DNA from: Solirubrobacterales bacterium
Lineage (GTDB): Bacteria; Actinomycetota; Thermoleophilia; Solirubrobacterales; Solirubrobacteraceae
DNA: 7,302 nt
Assembly: GCA_003244035.1 (NCBI GenBank)
Contig: QHBV01000254.1
Coordinates: 1-7,302, forward strand
Direction of reading: 5' to 3'
In this document: positions 1 to 5,668 of the stretch, in pieces
Layout of the letters: every line of letters begins with the position of its first letter
How positions within the stretch are numbered: position 1 is the first letter of the stretch
Translations under genes and position numbers: made by a program
Notes under the pieces: model-generated
The model's input: only the letters and a program-made list of their open reading frames with translations
Told to the model about the DNA's origin: nothing
Database searches by the model: none

Positions 1-903
1 CACGCCAAGTGGCTGAAGGTCACGCGCGAGATTCCGTGGCGGGCGCCGATCGCCTCGCTGAACTACCTGCTCAGCTCCCACGTCTGGCGCCAGGATCACA
101 ACGGATTCTCCCACCAGGACCCGGGCTTTATCGACCACGTGGTCAACAAGAAGGCGGAGATCGTCCGCGTGTACCTGCCCCCGGACGCCAACTGCCTGCT
201 CTCGGTGGCCAACCACTGCCTGCGCAGCCGCGGCTACGTCAACGTGATCGTGGCCGGCAAGCAGCCGGCGCTCGACTACCTGAGCATGGACGAGGCGATC
301 GCGCACTGCACGCGCGGGCTGGGCATCTGGGACTGGGCCAGCAATGACCAGGGAGATCAGCCCGACGTGGTGATGGCGTGCGCAGGCGACATCCCGACGC
401 TGGAGACGGTCTCGGCGGTGGCGCTGTTGCGTGAGCATCTCCCGGACCTGCGGGTGCGGGTGGTCAACGTGGTGGACCTGATGCGCCTGGAGCCCGACAG
501 CGAGCATCCCCACGGCATGACCGATCCCGAGTTCGACGCGCTGTTCACCACCGACCGGCCAGTGATCTTCGCCTACCACGGCTATCCATGGCTGATCCAC
601 CGCCTCACCTATCGCCGTCGCAATCACGCAAACCTGCATGTGCGCGGCTACAAAGAGGAGGGGACGACCACAACCCCCTTTGACATGTTGATGCTCAACG
701 ACATGGACCGCTTCCATCTGGTCATGGACGTGATCGACCGCGTTCCGAGCCTCGGCTCCCGCGCCTCGTGGCTGCGACAGCAGATGGTCGACGAGCGCCT
801 GCGACACCGCGCCTACACGCGTGAGGTCGGCGACGACCCGCCCGAGGTTCGCGACTGGACGTGGCGAGCCAGCGGAGATGCAGAACGCGGCGCGCTCTCC
901 TGA
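1..903 (+). CDS. xfp: Phosphoketolase (xylulose-5-P/fructose-6-P), C-terminal part
   Basis: This is the last 300 residues of a thiamine-diphosphate enzyme that is usually about 790-800 residues long. The frame is open from base 1, so the start lies outside the window. The enzyme cleaves xylulose 5-phosphate (or fructose 6-phosphate) with phosphate to acetyl phosphate plus glyceraldehyde 3-phosphate (or erythrose 4-phosphate) in the cytoplasm. The visible part starts near the end of the pyrimidine-binding domain and contains the family's C-terminal domain. Family-typical stretches are HNGFSHQDPGFIDHV (about residues 34-48), VYLPPDANCLL, GLGIWDWASND, and NLHVRGYKEEGTTTTPFD followed by DMDRFHLV near the end. 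It ends at TGA 901-903, two bases before the acetate kinase start, so the two are probably cotranscribed. No frameshift is seen. Identification is secure; substrate preference between the two sugar phosphates cannot be read here. Confidence 0.96.
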   Translation, partial: HAKWLKVTREIPWRAPIASLNYLLSSHVWRQDHNGFSHQDPGFIDHVVNKKAEIVRVYLPPDANCLLSVANHCLRSRGYVNVIVAGKQPALDYLSMDEAIAHCTRGLGIWDWASNDQGDQPDVVMACAGDIPTLETVSAVALLREHLPDLRVRVVNVVDLMRLEPDSEHPHGMTDPEFDALFTTDRPVIFAYHGYPWLIHRLTYRRRNHANLHVRGYKEEGTTTTPFDMLMLNDMDRFHLVMDVIDRVPSLGSRASWLRQQMVDERLRHRAYTREVGDDPPEVRDWTWRASGDAERGALS

Positions 904-905
904 GC

Positions 906-1994
906 GTGCGCGTTCTCGTGGTCAACGCCGGTTCGAGCAGCCTCAAGCTGAGCGTTCTCGACGGTGATCGACTCTGTGGCGCCCGGGAGCTGCCGGCTCC
1001 CGGCGCAGCGATCGATCCCGAACAGGTTGCCGCCGCGGTGGACGAGCTGGGTCCGGTGGACGCGGTCGGGCATCGAATCGTTCACGGCGGAGAGCGATAT
1101 GTCGAGGCCGTGCGGATCAGCGCCGACGTCCTGTCCGGGCTGCGGGAGCTGGTGGATCTGGCTCCGCTGCACCAGGCAAAGTCGCTCGCGGCACTCGAGG
1201 CGGTTCTCAGCGCTCGACCGGGTTGCCCCGCGGTGGCGTGCTTTGACACGGCCTTTCACGCGACTATCTCGCCAGGCGCGGCCACGTACGCGCTGCCTCG
1301 CTCCTGGCGAGAGCGATGGGGGCTGCGGCGTTTTGGCTTTCATGGCCTCTCCCACGCGTATGCGGCGCGTCGGGCGGCCGAACTGCTGGGACGCTCGCTC
1401 GACGGGCTGCGGATCGTAACCTGCCACCTTGGGGCCGGCGCGTCGCTCGCCGCGGTCAAGTCCGGCCGCTCGGTCGATACGACGATGGGGTTCACGCCGC
1501 TGGAAGGCCTGGCGATGGCCACTCGCTCGGGATCCGTGGACCCGGGTCTGCTGCTCTGGCTGCTCGAGCGCGCCGAGCTCAGCGTGCAGCAGATGGCATA
1601 CGCGCTCGAGCACGAGTCGGGGATGCTCGCGCTGGCCGGGAGCGCCGACATGCGCGTCGTGATCGAGGCCGCCACGGCGGACGACGCGTACGCGGGGCTC
1701 GCGCTCGAGGTCTACCTGCATCGCCTCCGGGCCGGAATCGGCGCGATGGCGGCCGCGATGAACGGGCTTGACGTTATCGTGTGGACGGGCGGCGTGGGCG
1801 AGCATTCGCCCGTGATCCGCGCCGCGGCGGCCGACGGCTTGGGCTTTCTCGGATTGCGCATCGACCACGAGGCGAACCGAACCGCTGGCGCGGACCGGGA
1901 CGTGACCGCTGACGGGGCCAGTGCCCGTGCCCTGGTGATCACCGCCCGGGAGGACCTCGAGATCGTGCGCCAGGTGCGGGTGGTGCTCGGCTGA
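906..1994 (+). CDS. ackA: Acetate kinase
   Basis: A 362-residue acetate kinase of the ASKHA fold, reversibly converting acetyl phosphate + ADP to acetate + ATP in the cytoplasm. I chose GTG at 906 because it gives MRVLVVNAGSSSLK, the normal N-terminus of the family; an upstream GTG at 861 adds 15 unlike residues. Visible active-site elements are N7 in the phosphate loop, R57 in GHRIVHGGE, D114 in CFDTAFH, H174 in CHLGAGAS, R207 in ATRSGSVDPG, TGGVGEHSP as the adenosine-side glycine motif, and E349 in the C-terminal AREDLEI. It is shorter than the usual roughly 400 residues, and the common HLGNG reads HLGAG; the other catalytic residues are present. It follows phosphoketolase with a 2-base gap and no clear ribosome site of its own nearby, so translational coupling is likely. 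It consumes the acetyl phosphate made by its neighbour. Confidence 0.96.
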   Translation: MRVLVVNAGSSSLKLSVLDGDRLCGARELPAPGAAIDPEQVAAAVDELGPVDAVGHRIVHGGERYVEAVRISADVLSGLRELVDLAPLHQAKSLAALEAVLSARPGCPAVACFDTAFHATISPGAATYALPRSWRERWGLRRFGFHGLSHAYAARRAAELLGRSLDGLRIVTCHLGAGASLAAVKSGRSVDTTMGFTPLEGLAMATRSGSVDPGLLLWLLERAELSVQQMAYALEHESGMLALAGSADMRVVIEAATADDAYAGLALEVYLHRLRAGIGAMAAAMNGLDVIVWTGGVGEHSPVIRAAAADGLGFLGLRIDHEANRTAGADRDVTADGASARALVITAREDLEIVRQVRVVLG

Positions 1995-2336
1995 GGCGCA
2001 CGCGACTGTTGAGCGCCCCAAGGCGTCCGTTTGCTGATCCAGAGCTCGATCGCGGCGAGCAGCCCGCCTTGTGCTTCGGCGAAGCCCCGTACGGTCAAGA
2101 TCACGAAGGCGCCGACGAGCGGACGATCGCGCCCCAGACCGCCCCGGTCGGCACGTCACAATAATCGAGCCGCCTTGACCGCGCCTGGCTGGAGTGGCCT
2201 GATCCGTCCTCCGTTGCGCAAGTCGTTTGGCCAGCGAGGCCGAAGCCGTTCATTTGATCACAGAGGCCGTGGCGTCATGAGCCGTGCGGTCATGACTCGC
2301 TACGCCTGGTAGCCGGGCACCGTGTCGGCCACGCTG
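1995..2336. other. Intergenic region between convergent genes
   Basis: This 342-base gap separates the ends of acetate kinase (+) and the cytochrome b-associated gene (-). I see no convincing gene and no T-tract intrinsic terminator. It contains the 15-base tandem repeat at 2266-2295 and a weak GGCGC/GCGCC inverted repeat (1995-1999 with 2013-2017) just after the acetate kinase stop. A minus-strand reading stretch around 2010-2125 looks somewhat protein-like but has no defined start or end. Confidence 0.6.
2266..2295. repeat. Two adjacent imperfect 15-base repeats
   Basis: GCCGTGGCGTCATGA (2266-2280) is followed directly by GCCGTGCGGTCATGA (2281-2295), identical at 13 of 15 positions. Each copy ends in the palindrome TCATGA. 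As a result GTCATGA (2274-2280) and TCATGAC (2290-2296) also form a perfect 7-base inverted repeat with a 9-base spacer. It lies 41 bases beyond the stop of the minus-strand redox operon. It could be a hairpin at the transcript end or a protein-binding site. There is no T-run, so a standard intrinsic terminator is not supported. Confidence 0.6.
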
Positions 2337-3299
2337 CTAGCGGCCCGCTCGGAGCGTCCGGTAGTGCTCCCGCCAGATCAGCTTGTAGATCGGGATTCGG
2401 CGGGGGAGGTCACGCAGCCCCGGCAGGAACGGCACCAGGATGAACGCGAGGCTCAGCACGCCCATGATCGCCATCACCAGGATGTCGGCGTTGGTCGAGG
2501 TCGAGAACGGCTTGATCTGATACCAGAAGGTGTACAGCCAGAGCCACGACTGCCCCGGGTAGCTACCGGTCTCGTTCATCATTCCCCACTGGGTGCCGAG
2601 CAGATGCTCTGCCTGCGCGCGGCTCGAGAGCACGCCCCCGTCGGCCATGAACAGCAGGGGCTTTGTGTAGTCGGTCTGGTAGAATTGCCTGCTGGTCAGC
2701 AGCGCACCGTCGAGCCCTCCGCTCTGGGCGAAGGTCAGCAGCGAGCCCATGATCGTGGGCAGTGGCCCATAGTCCCCGGCCTTGACCGAGATCGAGCCGT
2801 CGGCTTTCGCACTCGCGTTGCCCAGCGCCTTCTCATACGCGCTCGTCCAGCCGGTTTGGGTCTTTGACGTGGCCGCCTGATAGGTGGAGAGCGCGCTCTG
2901 GAGCGCGGGCTGCGCGGTCAGCGAGCGCACCGGTGCGAGCACGAAGTCGGTGGCAGTGTCGATCGGATGGCTGACGCCGAGCCACTTCTGCAGGTGGATG
3001 AACCCGATGTGCTGGCCATCCGAGCTGTGGTTGTAGGGCGGGCCGTAGCCTCCAGTCGTGCTCGATCCGTCGAGCTCGGTGGTCGCGGTGGTGACGAAGT
3101 CGACCGGGTCGCTGCGCGACCACTGCTTGATCGTGCTCGGCGGATCGTCGGGCGATGAGAACAGGATCGTGAGCGCGAGCGTGAGCGCGAGCACAACGCC
3201 GAACGCGATCGTCGCCTCCCGGACGATGTCGTAGGGACGGTAGGCGCCCTTCCACTCGCGAGCGGCCTCCTCCTCGCGCCGGCGTCGCTCGCGACTCAC
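2337..3299 (-). CDS. Two-span membrane protein, cytochrome b C-terminal subunit-like
   Basis: A 320-residue protein starting at GTG 3299, which overlaps the TGA of the cytochrome b gene by four bases (GTGA). The basic N-terminus (rich in R and E up to residue 28) is followed by one membrane helix (about 29-47). A region of about 220 residues outside the membrane comes next, then a second helix (about 271-293) and a basic C-terminus. The last 50 residues, with VPFLPGLRDLPRR after the helix, resemble the end of the cytochrome b C-terminal half or b6f subunit IV. The short run PDDPPST after helix 1 recalls the loop leading to PEWY in that family. PEWY itself is absent; W-rich PGQSWLWLYTFWYQ occupies a comparable place before helix 2. 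No CxxCH haem-c motif is present. The middle contains the distinctive VDFVTTATTELDG and YGPPYN segments (66-90). I infer that it partners the upstream diheme cytochrome b. The position in the operon is strong evidence; the homology is moderate. Confidence 0.7.
   Translation of the reverse strand: MSRERRRREEEAAREWKGAYRPYDIVREATIAFGVVLALTLALTILFSSPDDPPSTIKQWSRSDPVDFVTTATTELDGSSTTGGYGPPYNHSSDGQHIGFIHLQKWLGVSHPIDTATDFVLAPVRSLTAQPALQSALSTYQAATSKTQTGWTSAYEKALGNASAKADGSISVKAGDYGPLPTIMGSLLTFAQSGGLDGALLTSRQFYQTDYTKPLLFMADGGVLSSRAQAEHLLGTQWGMMNETGSYPGQSWLWLYTFWYQIKPFSTSTNADILVMAIMGVLSLAFILVPFLPGLRDLPRRIPIYKLIWREHYRTLRAGR
3169..3192. repeat. Perfect 12-base tandem duplication inside the helix-1 codons
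   Basis: GTGAGCGCGAGC occurs twice without a gap. On the coding (minus) strand it lies within the codons for LALTLALT (residues 37-44) in the first membrane helix of the cytochrome b-associated protein. The duplication keeps the frame and the hydrophobic character. It may be a replication slip or simply a repetitive helix sequence. Confidence 0.75.
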
Positions 3300-3988
3300 G
3301 CCGCGCGCTCCGCGGCTGGCGTGGACCCAGGGTCAGATTTGGATGCCGGCTCGGCCGTCGACGCGGACGCTGCTTCCACGTTGGACAGCGGGAAGGGCGG
3401 CACGATCCCGTGCTTGCGCACCAGCACGATGTGCGCGCCGACGAGCGCCGCCACCGCGAGCGGCAGCAGCAGCACGTGGTAGCTGTACATCTGACCGAGG
3501 TTCGTGAGGTTGAAGAACGAGCCGATGCCCGCGGCGTTCATCGCGTCCTTGGCCTGCGTCGAGATGAACTGGGAGTCGAAGTTCTGCTGGGAGACATAGC
3601 CGGTCAGCGCGCACGGGATCGCGACCACGAACGCAACGGCGCCGGTGATCCACACCCGCGCGCGGCCGCCACGCCAGGCGGCCATCCAGTACTTGCCCCA
3701 CAGGTGGATGACCATGAAGAAGAAAAACAGCTCGACTGCCCACAGGTGGATGCTGTTGAAGAAGTGCCCAGCGCCGGTGAAGTGCCACCAGCCCGGGCCC
3801 TTCAACGTCAGCACCCCACCCGACGCGATGATCAAGACCAGCGAGGTCAGCGACAGCACACCGAAGATGTAGATCCACGACGCCATGTACGAGGGCTGGC
3901 TGTCGGGCAGGAGCTTCTCGGGCGGCAACGCCAAAACCGCCCGTTCGCGAACTGCGGCGGTCCAAGATCGTTTCCTTGGCACGCTCAC
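3296..3988 (-). CDS. Diheme cytochrome b, N-terminal (b6-like) subunit
   Basis: A 230-residue membrane protein with four predicted helices (about 38-56, 79-100, 113-131, 167-190). Two haem-ligand pairs are visible: H81/H95 in helix B (14 apart) and H171/H186 in helix D (15 apart, the spacing of b6-type proteins). HFFNSIHLW and the RKHG after helix D are typical of the family. Such proteins pass electrons across the membrane between quinone sites. The frame is open further upstream to 4273, but I start at GTG 3988: the sequence before it is out-of-frame with the upstream genes, GAAGG lies six bases ahead, and GTGA overlaps the stop of the 56-residue gene. The usual GYxLPW after helix C is replaced by GYVSQQNFDSQ. 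The tail from about 204 is a soluble A/S/P-rich extension. It ends overlapping the next gene by four bases, consistent with a split cytochrome b. Confidence 0.88.
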   Translation of the reverse strand: MSVPRKRSWTAAVRERAVLALPPEKLLPDSQPSYMASWIYIFGVLSLTSLVLIIASGGVLTLKGPGWWHFTGAGHFFNSIHLWAVELFFFFMVIHLWGKYWMAAWRGGRARVWITGAVAFVVAIPCALTGYVSQQNFDSQFISTQAKDAMNAAGIGSFFNLTNLGQMYSYHVLLLPLAVAALVGAHIVLVRKHGIVPPFPLSNVEAASASTAEPASKSDPGSTPAAERAA

Positions 3989-4155
3989 GTCGGACCTTCG
4001 TGACCGCCACCGCGCGGGAACGGCGCGATGATCGCAAGCGCGAACACGACCAGCATCACCACGATCACGACGATGTTCGAAACCGACATCGAGAAGAAGT
4101 GCCAGTGGACCGTGTGCGACGCGTGGTTCAGGTTGAAGATCGCGGCCACGGTCAT
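3985..4155 (-). CDS. Small histidine-rich single-span membrane protein (56 aa)
   Basis: A short gene not obvious by length, supported by its exact fit in the operon. ATG 4155 overlaps the TGA of the FAD oxidoreductase (ATGA 4152-4155), and its own TGA overlaps the GTG of cytochrome b (GTGA 3985-3988). The 56-residue product has an N-terminal segment with four histidines (H11, H14, H17, H19) ending HTVHWHFF. One strong hydrophobic helix (about 25-44) and a short glycine-rich tail with one arginine follow. It has no cysteine. The tail arginine weakly suggests the C-terminus is inside, leaving the histidine cluster outside or at the membrane face. I do not recognise the family. Its place between flavoprotein and cytochrome b suggests a small subunit, possibly binding a metal or haem or holding the complex together. 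Gene reality is well supported; the role is inference. Confidence 0.82.
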   Translation of the reverse strand: MTVAAIFNLNHASHTVHWHFFSMSVSNIVVIVVMLVVFALAIIAPFPRGGGHEGPT

Positions 4156-5306
4156 CCGCTGCTCGCGGCGCGTTCGCGTGCCTCCAGGTACGGCGCGAGG
4201 TACTTGGCGGCGATCTTGGTCGCAGGCGACCAGGTCGGCGCCTCGGTGATCTCAGAGCTCGAGCCGTGCCCACCGGTGACGTGTGCGCTGAGGTAGAGCG
4301 GCTTGCCGCCGGTCAGCAGAATCCCGTGGATGTCGGGGCGGAACGGCTCCGGCTCTCCCGCGAGGCCGGCGAGCGCGGCGATCGCCTGCGCGGCGACGTC
4401 GGCCTGCTGCGCGGCGATGCCGCCGTGCTTGATCGCGAAGTCGGTCGCGTCGCCGGCGGCATAAACCCGCTCAACGCCTGCCACCTTGCAGCGGGCGTCG
4501 ACCGGAATGAAACCGCCGGGAGAACCCAGAGGCACACCTGGCACCGAGGGACCGTGCAGCTCGGGCATCGCGACGATGCGATCGACGTGGAGCTCCCGCG
4601 AGCCTGGGTTGATCGCGACGCAGCCTGGCCCGGGGACCTCGCAGTAAGCCGAGGCGATCGTCGAGATGCCTTGCTCCTCGAGCAGCTGCCGGACAGCGTC
4701 GCTGGCGCCGGCGCCGAAGATTGCCAGCGGTGCGTCCTCGGGCGTCGCGATCGTGATTGAGAGCTCGACGTTCATGTCGTAGGCGCGGGCGGCGGTCATC
4801 AGCGCGAGCTCGTAGATCGGCAGTGGCCATCCCATTCGCCCGGGGACGATGAACGCGAGGCTGTGCACGTAGCCGCCCTCGACGTCCTGGATCAGCCCGT
4901 GCAAGAGCTGATCGATGCGCTTGTCGTCGATTGTGAGCACGTGCTTGAAGCGGGGGTGCATGCGCGCACCGAGGGCGAGCAGGAGCGCGTCGTAGGAGAG
5001 CTGCTCGCCTGCTTCGGTGTGCACGACACGGGTCTCAGCCTCAAGCCACTTGAAGCTGTCGATGCGCAGCTCCACGCCGATGTCCCGGGCGATCCGCTCG
5101 AGCGGATGCCTTTGCGCTAACGCGTAGTCGAACGGCTCGCGTACGGTCATCGGCCGGTAGACGAACTCCGGACCGCGCGCGAGCATGGTGGTGCGGATGC
5201 GCGTGCCGCCGAGGTCGCGCAACGCGAGCGCTGCCTCGAGCGCCGCCACGCCGCCTCCCACGATGAGGACGTTGAACGGCTCATTCGAGGGGCTGGCGGA
5301 GGTCAC
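4152..5306 (-). CDS. FAD-dependent NAD(P)/quinone-type oxidoreductase
   Basis: A two-dinucleotide-fold flavoprotein related to type II NADH dehydrogenases, sulfide:quinone oxidoreductases and flavocytochrome c sulfide dehydrogenase flavoproteins. I use GTG 5306 (384 residues), which places the FAD-binding VLIVGGGVAALEAALAL about 13 residues from the start, as is usual. TTG 5351 would give 399 residues with an unusual N-terminus, and neither start has a good ribosome site. Other marks are FVYRPMTVREPF, SYDALLLALGAR at the end of the first FAD region, and YAAGDATDFAIKHGG near 283-295, which closes the FAD site. No signal peptide or membrane helix is seen, so it is probably on the cytoplasmic face. 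The cysteines lie at CEVPGPGC and RCKV, not in an obvious arrangement for sulfide oxidation, so I do not call it a sulfide oxidoreductase. It heads the operon with cytochrome b, so it plausibly feeds or receives electrons there. The electron donor is unknown. Confidence 0.85.
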   Translation of the reverse strand: MTSASPSNEPFNVLIVGGGVAALEAALALRDLGGTRIRTTMLARGPEFVYRPMTVREPFDYALAQRHPLERIARDIGVELRIDSFKWLEAETRVVHTEAGEQLSYDALLLALGARMHPRFKHVLTIDDKRIDQLLHGLIQDVEGGYVHSLAFIVPGRMGWPLPIYELALMTAARAYDMNVELSITIATPEDAPLAIFGAGASDAVRQLLEEQGISTIASAYCEVPGPGCVAINPGSRELHVDRIVAMPELHGPSVPGVPLGSPGGFIPVDARCKVAGVERVYAAGDATDFAIKHGGIAAQQADVAAQAIAALAGLAGEPEPFRPDIHGILLTGGKPLYLSAHVTGGHGSSSEITEAPTWSPATKIAAKYLAPYLEARERAASSG

Positions 5307-5668
5307 TGCGATGGCGTTATGGCCGTGCGGGTACGAGTCCGAGAAGGACAATACCCGGCAACGCGGATCGTCCTGGACCTGCCCACTGCCTTCGCTATGG
5401 CGAAGCGGAAGTCCGGCGCCGCCGCGACTCGATCTCGGTGAACACCATTCCGCCTGACCGGGCTTGCCGTGCTGCTTGAAGGGGCACCTCAGCCCACGTC
5501 GCGATCGTCCGCATCTCGTCGATCTCGCTCTTGACTAGGAGGTCTCGCGGTGGAGCCAACGGCGGGGCCTGCTTACGTGTTGACGCGCGCACGGTGGGCG
5601 TCAGGCGTGATCGCAGTGTTGCCATCGGCATCGCGCCGGAATGTTCTTGGCCCGTCGGATTGTGCCCG
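5307..5668. other. Intergenic region upstream of the redox operon
   Basis: About 360 bases between the start of the FAD oxidoreductase and the end of the ABC permease, both on the minus strand. It should contain the promoter of the redox operon, but I cannot point to convincing -35/-10 boxes or an operator. A minus-strand frame (5395-5631, 78 codons, ATG start, rich in R, S and P) is open but has no good ribosome site and no recognisable family, so I do not call it a gene. On the plus strand AGGAGG (5537-5542) precedes a GTG (5550) by seven bases. Confidence 0.5.

Noticed and set aside
1995..2017. Intrinsic terminator after acetate kinase
   Set aside because: The GGCGC/GCGCC stem is only five bases with a long loop and no T-run follows.
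813..2159. A 448-codon open frame on the minus strand across acetate kinase
   Set aside because: It is an antisense shadow: the plus strand carries an intact acetate kinase with all active-site motifs, and the minus product is arginine-rich with no recognisable domain.
2254..2264. TTTGATCACAG as a Crp/Fnr-type site
   Set aside because: Only the central TGATCA is symmetric; the flanks do not form a second half-site, and it lies between convergent gene ends rather than before a start.
3989..4273. N-terminal extension of the cytochrome b frame up to 4273
   Set aside because: The extra residues are an out-of-frame reading of the FAD oxidoreductase end and of the 56-residue gene. GTG 3988 has GAAGG in front and a GTGA overlap.
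4152..5306. Calling the flavoprotein a sulfide:quinone oxidoreductase
   Set aside because: General fold marks fit, but I do not see the expected set of redox-active cysteines, so only a broad FAD oxidoreductase call is justified.
5395..5631. A 78-codon minus-strand gene between the ABC permease and the FAD oxidoreductase
   Set aside because: It has no good ribosome site, low-complexity R/S/P-rich content, no recognisable family, and mixed third-position composition in its first half. It remains possible but unsupported.
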